A model generated the notes under the pieces. The model was not told where the DNA came from and did not search any database. It saw only the letters and a program-made list of their open reading frames with translations. Made by a program: the position numbers and the translations under genes. A stretch of 64,000 nucleotides of DNA, from the NCBI GenBank assembly GCA_030280995.1, contig JASXTE010000002.1, forward strand, positions 35,709,183 to 35,773,182, read 5' to 3'. Shown piece by piece: positions 46,354 to 56,462 of this stretch. Each line of letters opens with the position of its first letter. Position 1 is the first letter of the stretch. The DNA is from Hemileia vastatrix. Its lineage: Eukaryota; Basidiomycota; Pucciniomycetes; Pucciniales; Zaghouaniaceae.

Positions 46354-47541
46354 ATGGCACCTGTTTAACGTACTCCTCCTACAGGCGCTACTACTAGAGC
46401 TCGCACCAGAGGCAGGCCAACAGCCACTAAGTCTGTTTCCCGCACTCACTCCTTGGAGCCACTCGACCTTAGGGAATGGAAACATTCAGTCCAATCGGTA
46501 GAAGACATCCCACAAGACTTCGATGATTGTAGTGATGAAGAAGAAGGAGAGGATACAATGCACAAGGCACCATCCGCCCCTGCTAACCACCCTTCTGGTC
46601 AACCTTCAGAACCTGGACCATCCAATTCTCTGGAAGAATTCATGAGACTTTTCATGAATAACCTTTCAAATTCAACTTCTTCAGAGGGATCTAAATTCAA
46701 AACTCCTTCTATGAAATCACCTGATAAATTCGATGGAGAACATCCAGACAGATTGCAACCCTTCTTGCAAACCTGCAAGCTCCTGTTCCATAATGACCCT
46801 CAAACCTTCAATAATTACCAATCAAAAGTTTTTTATGCTTCTTCATTCCTGGCCGGAAAAGCAGCAAGATGGTTCGAACCTTATCTTCTCATGCTCTCTT
46901 CAACCGAAACCCACTTAATTATTAATAACTGGGAAAAGTTCGAAGACCAACTCTTCACGTTGTTTGGTGACCCTAATGAAACTGACAACGCAGAAATTGA
47001 ACTTGATTTCCTTCGCATGAGTGATAATGGGAAAGCCTCTGAATATATCTCAAACTTCAGAGCGCTTCAAACTCGAGTAGGTTGGAATGATGCTGCCTTT
47101 AAGTATCATTTCAAAAAAGGACTTCCTTCAAGGATCCTGGATCAGTTAAATCTTCACAGTCAGAAGATGACTACTTTAACAGATTTAATGGATTGAACCC
47201 TTGAACTTGACGGCGTTTACCAAGGGGGACTTCAACATCGCCGATACGCCAACAAATCTCAAGGCTTAAATTTCAAATTGGGACCTTCTTCCCACCCACA
47301 AACAACTCAATCCTCCTCAACTCAATCCAAACCTATTAAGGGAAAGGAAAAACCTCGACCGAAAAGCTTGACCCCGGGCGATATCAGTAAAGTACTGGAT
47401 CCTAAAGGGGAACTTAAGGAAGCTGAGAGGAAGAGGCGAACAGATAATGGGTTATGTATGTATTGTGGGGGTAAGCACAAGCTGGAAGATTGTGTAAAGT
47501 TGAAGGAAAGAGAAGGTACTAGTTCGAAGCCAAAAAACTAG
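46354..47541 (+). pseudogene. Gag of Y-b (two nonsense changes)
   Basis: One frame runs from ATG 46354 to TAG 47539-47541, about 395 codons. TAA at 46366-46368 (CAA in Y-a) and TGA at 47194-47196 (TGA in both copies) interrupt it. It contains a Glu-rich N-terminal region and capsid-like helices (KAARWFEPYL, NWEKFEDQLFTLFGDP). A basic linker (KGKEKPRPKS) and a CCHC knuckle (CMYCGGKHKLEDC, about 47456-47494) follow. The spacing CX2CX4HX4C is intact. The product would form the virus-like particle; this copy would need suppression or trans supply. Confidence 0.88.
47532..47538 (+). promoter_or_regulatory. -1 frameshift slippery heptamer AAAAAAC (Y-b)
   Basis: In the gag frame it is A AAA AAC followed at once by TAG. 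The downstream protease frame is exactly -1 and is open from this point (KLVDSLLVCK). This is the standard eukaryotic heptamer; a downstream pseudoknot was not tested. Confidence 0.8.
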
Positions 47542-50500
47542 TAGATAGTTTACTTGTGTGCAAAGCAAACTATCTTATATCTCCCAGTGCACAGAACCTC
47601 CATGTCTTAAGGACTGGAGTTGCCTTAAACCGCTTGAGATTCATTCTTTTTAAGGAGGATATCCCCTTCAGTTGTCTTATAGACTCTGGAGCTTCAATTT
47701 CTTTTGTCAGTTTATCTTTTTCCGAGAAGTTACAGCTGACATTTACAGATATTGATCGAACTCCAATTTATTTGGTCAAATCAGAGGAACCCAAATATTG
47801 GGTCAGTAAGAAAGTTTTATGGGTTTTCAACTTTCTGATTTTTCCCCCTTTGAATGGGAACTTACAGTCTTGGACGCCCCAAGGATGGATGATACCATTC
47901 TTGGCCATGACTTTTTTACGTATTGGAATCCTGAAATTGACTGGACACGGGGATTGATCACCCCATGGACTAAGTATATTTCTAATTCTTCAATGCATCT
48001 CAATAGGGAGTTAAACAACCCGCCTAAAAATGTCCTGCTAGAGGACAAATCTCTGCCAGATGACTTGAAAGCATCTGATCTTTCTTTAAATGAGCAATCG
48101 GCTAACCCTTCTAGCTCGATGACTTCACTCGAAGTAATCAAATTATGCTCTCTCAATTCTGGTCTTCCCTCAACAGATTCTCTCGAAGATGATGAGGACG
48201 ACCAAATTGACGTTGAAGCCATTAAATTGACTCTACCAGAAATCTATCATGATTTCCTCGATGTTTTTCAATCCGCAAGGCCGATAAGTTACCACCTCAT
48301 ATACCCTACGACCATCAGATAGAGTTAATAGGTCCAGTACCTCCGGCAGGTCCTGTCTATTCTTTGTCAAAGGACGAATCTCAAGTTCTTCGAGACTACA
48401 TCGCAGAGAATGTAGCCAAAGGTTTCATCAAATCCAGTAAATCTCCAACCGGCTCCCCTGTCCATTTTGTAAAGAAAAAGGACGGTAGTCTTAGGTTGTG
48501 TGTTGACTATAGAAAGCTCAACACAGTCACTAAGAAGAATGCATATCCTGTTCCTTCTATGTCATTGCTTCTTACCCTTTTTAATGGTGCTAATTTCTTT
48601 TCTAAAATTGATCTTAGAGGCTCTTACAATCTTATTGGCATTGCGGAAGGTCATGAACCACTGACTGCAATGCGCACTAGATTTGGTAGTTTTGAATATT
48701 TAGTTATGCCTTTTGGATTGTGTAACGCACCATCTACTTTTCAAACTTTTGTCAATGACATCTTTCAAGATGTTGTCGAAAAATTTGTTGTCATCTATTT
48801 ATATGATATTTTAATTTTCTCGAAGACTCTGGATGAATATATTCATCATGTTCGACAGGTTTTAAATCGACTTCGAGATCATGGACTCTACGCCAAGCAT
48901 AATAGATGCGAATTCCATCTTAAATCTATTGATTTTTTGGGGTAAACGTTGTCCACAGATGGTTTAGTCATGGACGACAAAAAAGTCCAAAAAGTCCTGG
49001 AATGGCCTGAGCCCAAATCCGTTAAATCCCTCCAAGGATTTTTGGGTTTCCCGAATTTCTATAGAAGATTTATTAAAGATTACTTCTCTTCTTAGAAAAG
49101 ATATTCCTTTTGTTTTTACTTCTACAGCGCGAAAGGAATTCGAACCATTGAAGACGGCAATCACCACAGCTCCAATTCTTTGACACTTTGATCCTACTGT
49201 TTTGACAATAGTCGAGACAGATGCAAGCGATTATGCTATTGCAGGTGTAATCTCTCAATTGAATCCAGAAAAAAAACTGGTTCATCCTGTTGCTTTTGAG
49301 TCACGCAAACTCATTGCAGCAGAGTTAAATTATGAAATTCATGACAAAGAGTTTTAGCTATTATTCACTGCCTTAAAAAATGGTGCTCTTTTCTTCTCAG
49401 CCTAGATAGTCCTTTTCAAATTTTAACAGACCATAATGCTCTGAAATACTTTATGTCTTCCAAAGTGTTAACCAGGCTTCAAGCCAGGTGGGCTGAATTT
49501 CTGTCTGAATTTCCCTTTTCTATTTCCTATCGCCCAGGTAAAAACTGCATTGTCCCAGATATCTTGTCATGTCGGGACAACATTTACCCACAGCGGGGGG
49601 ACGCATTTGCTGACAAAAATACAGCCAATGTGAAATCAATCTTCAACGAATCTATGTTAACGACTCATCAACTTAATTCAATGACAATTCAATCGTTTCA
49701 AAATCCACTATCCAACATCCTCCAAGCTCAGTCGAAGGACAATTATTGTTTAGGGTTAAAAGACAAAATACTCTCAAAGCAAGGGGCCAAAAGATTTAGT
49801 ATTGAATCAGGTCTATTAGTCTTCGAAGGTAGAGTAGTCATACCCGACAACATTGAGATAAAATTATGGATTTTCAACAGTTGACATGATTCTCCATTAG
49901 CTGGTCATTTTGGTGTTCATAAAACCTACCAGTTAATAGCGAGGGTTTTTTTCTGGTTAGGTATGACCAGAGAAATCAAGGCCTATATAAAAGCTTGTTA
50001 CAAATGTAATAGGAATAAGGCTCCCCGTCACCAGAAGTATGGGTTGCTTCAACCACTTCCTATTCCCTCTAAACCTTGGGAATCTTTATTGATGGATTTT
50101 ATTTCTCAACTTCCTCTTTCTAATCATTTTGATGCTATATTAGTAATAGTAGATAGATTCTCAAAAATGTCTATTTTCATTAAAACCCCTACTACTGCTA
50201 CCACAGAAGATCTGTCAAAATTGTTTCTAGAATATGTATTTTCCAAACACGGCTTACCTAATGATATTATTTCAGATAGAGGCTCATTGTTTGTATCCAC
50301 ATTCTGGACTCAACTGTGTCGACAACTCAATATCACGAGGAACCTCTCCACAGCCTATCATCCCGAAGCTGATGAGCAAACAGAAAGGGTCAACCAAATC
50401 CTCAAACAATACCTTCGAATGTATGTCAGTTACCAACAAGACAATTGGACCACATGGCTACCATTGGCCGAATTTGCTTATAATAACTCGACTCATTCTT

Positions 50501-51141
50501 CAACACAACAATCCCCTTTTGAAACTGTTTATGGAAGACATCCTCGATTCAATTCAATCCATGTAGGAACTAATCATCCTGCGGAACATTATCTTCGAAC
50601 CATATCAGGACTCCAAGAGGAACTTAAATCAAATCTAGAATTAGCGGTTTGAAGGTACAAGGAACAGGCTGACAAAAATGGACAAACTGCTCCTCCTTTT
50701 AAACCAGGTGACAAAGTATGGCTTGACGCACGGAACATTTGAACGACTCGACCATCAAAGAAACTGGCTGAAAAATGCTTGGGGCCATTCGAAATCGACT
50801 CTGAAGTCTCTAAAACTGCATTTCTACTCAAGCTACCTCATAAATGGCGGGCTATTCACCCTGTTTTTCACGTATCTCTCCTGGAACTGGCTCGAGAAAC
50901 ATACCCGGGCAAGAACCAACCTCCTCCGGAACCAGTCAAAGTAGAAGACCTTCTAGAGTGGGAAGTAAGCTGTATCCTTGATTCAAGAATGTGCAAGGGA
51001 AAACTTCAATACCTCGTGGAATGGGAAGGCTTCCTCGATGACTTAGACAAAACATCCTGTGAACCAGCCATCAATGTTTCTTACGCCCCTGAACTCCTAA
51101 AATCTTTCCATCTTAAATACCCTTTAAAACCAAAACTTTAA
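47542..51141 (+). pseudogene. Pol of Y-b: protease, RT, RNase H, integrase, chromodomain
   Basis: Protease LIDSGAS (about 47680). A one-base loss in a C run near 47853 and another near 48265 shift the frame. The RT domain at 48364-48945 has [26 protein letters not shown] and MPFGLCNAPS, but its active site reads YLYD instead of YLDD, so catalysis is lost. TAA at 48943 and a deletion of about two dozen bases near 49083 follow. RNase H keeps VETDASDYA, and integrase has CYKCNRNKAP, MDFISQL, SDRGSLF and QTERVNQ. After two TGA codons near 50650 and 50740 there is a GPF motif (50779) and a chromodomain (WEVSCILDSR...LQYLVEWEGF, about 50960-51035), which in chromoviruses targets integration to marked chromatin. 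Confidence 0.92.
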
Positions 51142-51991
51142 AACTCTCTTTTTCTTTTCTCTGTTTTTTTCTTCTTTCTTTTAAAATCTAAAACATTTTT
51201 ATTTCTAAAAAAAAATTCTTTTGTTTTCTTCTTTATTCTTTCTCTTTTCAAAATGTTTCAATCTTCTTTTAAAATAAAATAAAAAATAAAAAAAATTAAA
51301 ATAAAAACCAAATTAAAATAAAATATAAATAAAACAAATAAACATATAAAAAAAATAAAAAAAAAAATTTTTTTGTTTCTCAATTTTCTCTATACATTTT
51401 TTCTTTAAAATTTTATTTTCCTCGAACTATCAAAATTCTTCACAAACATTACACAACCATCTTTTTCGAACTTCACTTTAACTTCTAAAATCACCTTTTT
51501 AAATTCTTCAAAACAAATTACTTCTTTCTTCAAAATTCTCTTAGAAATTTTATTTCGTCTCTTCTTTTCTTTCTTTTTTTTCTTTTTTTTTTTCAAATAA
51601 CTAAAATCCCTCAAATTTTCAATTAACAAACTTAAATAACAATTTTTTTCCTAAATTATCTCAATCAATTATTTCTTTCTTATTTCTTTCTTCTTACTTA
51701 ATTCTTTTCTTTTTTAAAACTAAAACTCCTTCAATCAAATATTCTTTTTTTTTCTTTCTCTCATTTAAACTTCTTCATTCAAAATCTTAAAACAAATTTA
51801 AATCTTTTTTTCTGTCTTTTCCTTCTTTCTCTCAAAATCTCATATATAAAAAAATAATAAAATAAAATAAAATGAAATAAAATTCTAAATAAAATAACAA
51901 AGTAAAATAATTAAATACAAATTGTTTTTCATTCTTTTTCTTCTTTTTTCTTTTTATTTTAAATTTTCTCTTTTATCTTCTCCCGAACCAA
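51142..51991. other. AT-rich spacer between pol and the antisense gene of Y-b
   Basis: T/C-rich and A-rich low-complexity DNA where the sense pol and the antisense gene converge. It probably supplies 3' ends for both; no gene. Confidence 0.6.
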
Positions 51992-52948
51992 TCACTTCAT
52001 CTTCTCCAAAATTTCTCTTATCTCCTTTCTACATTTCTCAAAATTCTCCCCCTCTCCTACCGGAATCAACTTCCCAAGCTCAAGTAACTCCTCGCCTACG
52101 TCGAAGAAAGCGGCATCGATAATGTTATCAATCTTGCCGCTGAATTCTTCAATATATTTCGCTTGTCAAATCTGACGAGGTTTCTTTGACCAAACTTGAT
52201 CGAGGGTTTCTTCGTTTTCCTCCCTCGAGGTAACAGTTGGTAATCTATCCTCCACTGCCACTTCCACCGCAATGGGTCCCACAAGGGTTGCTTCCTCATT
52301 TGAAGCTTCTGTCGTAGGGGCCTTGATGATGACGTCTGAATTCTAAAAAAACAGAATCATCAGTAATTAAATTTATAAATTATAAAAGAGTGAACTTACT
52401 TCAAAGATTGGGTCAGGCTCCAAAAATAATCTAGGAGTGACCTTCTCTGCCACCTCCCTTTCCTCTTCGTCATCTTCAATGACCACCCGTCGTCTTTTCG
52501 GGGTTTTCCTCGAGATGGGAATTTTCTCCTCCTCTTTGACCAATTCATCAACTTCCTCCTCGACAACCCCCCTCTTGTCCCCAGCCCTAGCCACCCAGAT
52601 GTTCACATCATCTTTGACTTCTTCCTCATTCTCTCCCACCAATTGATCGTCCCCAATGGACACATCCCAGATGTCCTTGACTACTTCCTTTGTTTTAGAG
52701 ATCACCCAATACTTGGTCTTAGTAAACCGACTCTCAATGTCGGCATTCTTTGCTAAGGCGTCACACGCCACTCTTCTCCATCGGCAAAACTTGCACTTCT
52801 GGCGAGGCCCTCGTGTTGCCGTGCTCTCCACGCAGAAATACTCCATTGACTTGCAAGCCGTGCAAGTCTTCGAAAATTGCCGTGTGACAACACCCCCATC
52901 CGCTTTAGGGTGTGGAGGCGTGGGAGTCGGTGTAGGAAAGTCCGTCAT
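51992..52948 (-). CDS. Antisense Zn2Cys6-type gene of Y-b (two exons, one TGA)
   Basis: ATG at 52948-52946. Exon 1 is 52948-52400 (183 codons), the 57-base GTAAGT...TTTAG intron is 52399-52343, and exon 2 is 52342-51992. The N-terminus is PTPTPTPPHP, then cysteines from about residue 29 in CX2CX6CX12CX2CX6C spacing (CTAC...KCKFC...AC), then RWRR. An acidic Glu/Asp/Val-rich middle and a nuclear-localisation-like KTPKRRR (about 150) follow. Exon 2 ends in a Glu/Lys-rich amphipathic helix. One in-frame TGA in exon 2 (about 52170, CGA by context) is the only lesion I see. It is opposite to gag-pol, 105 bases inside the 3' LTR. The cluster and basic tract suggest DNA binding; target and role are unknown. 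I label it CDS because exon 1 is fully open. Confidence 0.72.
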
Positions 52949-53035
52949 AATGAATTAAAGTGATGAAATAATAATTAAGTAAAAAGAAAGGGAAATTAGT
53001 GTGGGAAATATGTTTTACGCTCAATGGAGCTCGCG

Positions 53036-53043
53036 TTCTTATA
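53036..53043 (-). promoter_or_regulatory. TATA-like box for the antisense gene of Y-b
   Basis: TATAAGAA on the minus strand, 88-95 bases before the ATG, within a conserved GCCCGGGTATA context shared with Y-a. It lies where a polypurine tract would be expected. Confidence 0.5.
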
Positions 53044-53053
53044 CCCGGGCATC

Positions 53054-53856
53054 TGTCACACGCCACGTGACACTCGAGGCAAAAGTAGCTCATTAAATCA
53101 ATACTAAAAGGTTCAAATCCATACTTGAAGCACAGAAAGCAACTCTCCATAGCAACTGCGACTTTCCTTTGTGTACTCGCTATTTAATCGCGCTAGCCTA
53201 AAACTCTAAATCTAAATTAGTCAATCTCTCAATAGTGTGTCTTAGTTTTTTCCCAATAAGTGATGCACAGCGCAATAGTTAATATAATAGTACATTAAAA
53301 AGTTTATGAAATATCTGTGGATTATTAAGGGGTAGTGAGCATGGACGGAACGGTTAGTGAAGGATTAAGGGGTTAACGGATGTTAGTGAGGAGGGTCCAG
53401 GTGTAACGGATATATTTTAAATGGTTTGTGGTGTGCCGAATAGTGAATGAGTATGAGGTCAATGCGAGGAGGAGTAGAGGATATAAAAGGGGCTGGGTTT
53501 TTGGTTCGATATTCCTTAGAATTCAATTATAAAACGTATTTATAGTTAATAGTGATAAAACTCTAAGTGAAAATCATTATTATTGTATCTTTCTTTATTT
53601 TCTCAATAATCATATCTAAATCCTAAATCTTTGATTGTTGAGTTTTCCAACCCTTCGTGAGATCTTAAGAATTTTAATATTACCGTTCAATTATATTAGA
53701 ATCCTTTTCGAACATAACTCGAAGTAGTAGTTCTTCCTTCGAGACATCTTTGAACCACTTCTTCGAACTATCCCTCTGTGCTTCAAAGAAGTATCTGAAC
53801 GTTTTATCTCACTTGCAGGAACATCCACCATCTTGTGCGTAGGTCTTCCGGTGACA
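53054..53856 (+). repeat. 3' LTR of Y-b
   Basis: It is 803 bp, TGTCACACGCC...CGGTGACA, followed by AATTC. The TATAAAAGG box is at about 53483. Differences from the 5' LTR are mostly at CpG sites. Confidence 0.94.
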
Positions 53857-54257
53857 AATTCAAATCAATTTTAATATTATTAAGATCACCATAAGTGTCT
53901 GTCCAGAGACTTACAAAAAGATTGTTAGTATCATGACATCATTCTAGGTAGTAGTTTCAATTTGGATTTTGAACTGCCATATAAAGCATTTTACTATTAG
54001 ACAGAAACATAAATAAGTGTAATAAGAGTGAAATTATTCTATTTTGTGATTATAATGTAACAATAAAGCACATTTTTATTGAGAAACTTTTTCTTCTTCC
54101 ACAAACCCAAATTTACTCTATAGGCTCACGATTTATTTTTAAGACATATTATTTATTTCAGTTATCATTCATTTACTTCCAATATTTTTTAAAAAGATAA
54201 TAATAATACATGTGAAAGAATTATGATCTTAGCATAGCATATGCTAAAAAGCTATTT
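53857..54257. other. E2 DNA between Y-b and helicase copy 2
   Basis: AT-rich leader with no gene seen. Homology to the window start (position 1) begins at about 54258. Confidence 0.5.
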
Positions 54258-55140
54258 TGTTGTTTTATTCAAAACTGATTATTCATTTTTTGCTTCAATT
54301 CATCTTTTAAAAACCACTATATTCAGATACTATTCTTACTTAATACGTCATGTATCAGATGTGTTGGGCAGTTCTCAATAACGATCAATCAAATTTATAT
54401 GAATGTAATTTCAAGATTTCGAAACTCACCAACCCCCACGATTTTACAGCAAGGCCATTTGAATGTCCATATTTTTGGACTATTTGAAGAAAGAAAACCA
54501 ACCCTTGTTGGTAATCTTTCTCAAATGCAGATTCAGCACATTGGACCACTATTGGGTGACATTGGGTCTGGATCTCACCATTTAAACCAAAGAAGTGCCT
54601 TGAATCCTATGAAGCCATTCTATTTCAATGTTTACTTGGTTCCAGGTTTTGGTAATTAGTATCAACTTTGGGGATGCCTCTTTTCTTCAATTACACTAAT
54701 CAGTCTTGCTAAAGAAGCATTTTCTTCTGCTCAAATTGATTTATGTCCGACCCTGAACTACGACTCCAATATGATTTTTAATATCCCGCATGTAATTTTT
54801 GAAGGCTCTTTCCAAATATCTCAGAGTACTCAAAATTGGAAAGCTGATCAACTTATCCAAGGAATCAAAACAGTTCTCAAAACACATCAACTTCAAGCAA
54901 TAAATTTTATGATTGACAATGAAAAAATGTTAAAGGAAAAGTTGGATATCATGTGGAGGCACCAGGACAACCATTGGCTTAGAACTGGATTTGATGACTA
55001 TAAAGATCAGTTTCTTAACAATTAATTAACCCCTGAAGGAAACGGGTCAATACTCGCTGATGATATGGGTTTGGGAAAGACACTTTCAACTCTTTCTCTT
55101 ATAAGTGCAACTCAAAGTGAAGCAAGACAATTCCAGGTAT
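54258..55140 (+). pseudogene. SNF2/RAD5-HLTF-like helicase, copy 2, truncated
   Basis: Matches 1-880 along its length. It holds the exon starting QQGHLNVHIFG at about 54448, a TAG at 54657-54659 where copy 1 has CAG, a further open piece to 55025, a TAA just after, and the motif I region DDMGLGKTLSTLSL at about 55062-55103. It has the canonical GKT that copy 1 lacks. The last exon base pairs with a GTAT donor at about 55137; 18 bases into the intron the E3 terminus begins. Everything downstream of motif I is missing from the window. Confidence 0.85.
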
Positions 55141-55155
55141 CAGAAAATCAAGAAG

Positions 55156-55192
55156 CACCACAGAAAATCTGGGGGTGAACTGCTAGCAGTTC
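55156..55192 (+). repeat. Terminal repeat of TIR transposon E3
   Basis: It starts CACCACAGAAAATCTGGG, and 21 bases in has a perfect 16-bp palindrome GAACTGCTAGCAGTTC (55177-55192). AAG precedes it (possible 3-bp target duplication). The other end of E3 was not found, so its length is unknown. Confidence 0.7.
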
Positions 55193-55560
55193 CCTCTATT
55201 TGAAACTATCAGGAATTTGTCAGGAAACTGTTGGAAAACCATCCTGAAACTGTCAGAAATATGTTTATAAATCTGATGAAGAAACATTGAAAAAATATAC
55301 TGTTACAGATTGAATCCAGAACAATCCCTCCTTGAGCAGAGCTTAGGAACCACATTGAACATCAGTTAATCTCAGGTTTGGCAAAAGGTTGAACAACATC
55401 ACTTAGCATACCTTAATATTCAAATATTAAACTTGAATATATGTTGCATGTTTGATATAGATGCATATGCATTTGAATTTGCATGGTGGATACTTATTGC
55501 ATGTTGAAAATTGATGTGAAATGCCTATCCAAAGTGTATGCATAATGACTATGAAGAATA
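55193..55560. other. Subterminal region of E3
   Basis: No gene. It contains ACTGTTGGAAA/GTCAGGAAA words like those in E2. Confidence 0.5.
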
Positions 55561-55870
55561 AATATGCATAAAAATATGCATAAAAATATGCATAAAATAT
55601 GCATAAAAATATGCATAAAAATATGCATAGTGATTATGCATAAAAATATGCATATTGAATATGCATAACAATATGCATATTGAATATGCATTAAAAATAT
55701 GCATATTGAATATGCAAAAAAAGGTGCATATATGTATATGAATAAAATATATTAATATGCATATAAATCTGTGTAATGAATATGCATATGCATATGCATA
55801 AATAAGCATAATGATTGAAAAATGCAAAAAAAAATGATGCTTAATGAGTATATTTTATGCATAAATAGAA
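55561..55870. repeat. Cluster of palindromic ATGCAT motifs
   Basis: Roughly twenty ATGCAT words, many as TATGCATA, spaced by A-runs or GTGAT/TTGAA spacers in about 310 bp. Protein readings rich in Tyr-Ala from this region are artefacts of the repeat. Confidence 0.9.
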
Positions 55871-56462
55871 ATATGCAATATGAATTTATATTGCATACAG
55901 ATAACACTGGCAAACCAACTTGACTAAAACTCATACTAAATTTTCATTCTGGACTAAAGGTGTGAGGGAAGGAAGAAAAACAGTTCAATATTAGAAAAAT
56001 GCTACATGCACTCATTTTGTAGCAGAGCAAATGAGAAGTGCTGAATTATGGTTGGTGCCCATAATTTTATTTAATTGTTTTCAATATTGAAAAGACTTTA
56101 GGCCGGTTGGTATGGATCTAGCTGTGCCATGGTCTAATCTAATTATTTTAACAATCTCATAATAATTAACAGGTTTTAATACAAAAAGAGGTTGTATTTT
56201 TTGTGGGATATTGGATATGATAAGGTCTTTTGTAAAAAAAACTTATATTGTTTAAAAATATTCCTGAATCAGATGTGGGATAATCACTACAAAAAATTGT
56301 AGTACTGTGGGCAATAAAATATATGCACAAGCAGTAAAGAAAGGACTGAGTGAACCCTTTTTGTGCAGTGGGAATCATTAGAGTGGAATTATGGATGAAA
56401 AATAAAATTCATTATTACCATTTTATTTAATCAAAACATTTATAATATTAAAAAGAACTATT
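55871..56462. other. Gene-free stretch before the satellite
   Basis: A GGCCGGTTGGTATGG string at 56101-56115 looks like a possible element end but has no partner that I can find. Nothing else is supported. Confidence 0.45.

Larger units (their letters stand above)
45474..53856 (+). mobile_element. Complete Ty3/gypsy chromovirus Y-b
   Basis: It is 8.38 kb with two 803-bp LTRs and the target duplication AATTC at 45469-45473 and 53857-53861. The order is LTR, gag, AAAAAAC frameshift site, pol with terminal chromodomain, AT-rich spacer, antisense Zn2Cys6 gene, LTR. It is less decayed than Y-a but has frameshifts and stops. Confidence 0.96.
45061..55155 (+). mobile_element. Left part of TIR transposon E2 carrying SNF2 helicase copy 2 (right end not found)
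   Basis: The terminus is CACCACAGAAAATTTGGG, then a near-perfect 22-bp palindrome at 45080-45101. ATA precedes it, fitting a 3-bp target duplication. Removing Y-b (45474-53856 plus one AATTC copy) leaves about 0.8 kb between this end and the start of helicase homology at 54258. The helicase intron is in turn entered by E3 at 55156. The matching right-end type is at 26004 beyond helicase copy 1. Its extent to the right is inferred. Confidence 0.5.

Noticed and set aside
47194..47196. TGA shared by gag of both Y copies, considered as programmed readthrough or recoding
   Set aside because: TGA also appears at several other CGA-type sites in the family; CpG decay in a shared source copy explains it more simply.
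53107..53117. tRNA B-box-like GGTTCAAATCC and a TAGCTCATT A-box-like string at the start of the Y-b LTR
   Set aside because: Box spacing is too short, no cloverleaf can be drawn, and the box is lost in Y-a; read as chance within the LTR.
55494..55934. Tyr/Ala/His-rich reading frames
   Set aside because: Translations of the ATGCAT cluster.
56101..56115. GGCCGGTTGGTATGG as a transposon end
   Set aside because: No inverted partner or target duplication was found nearby.
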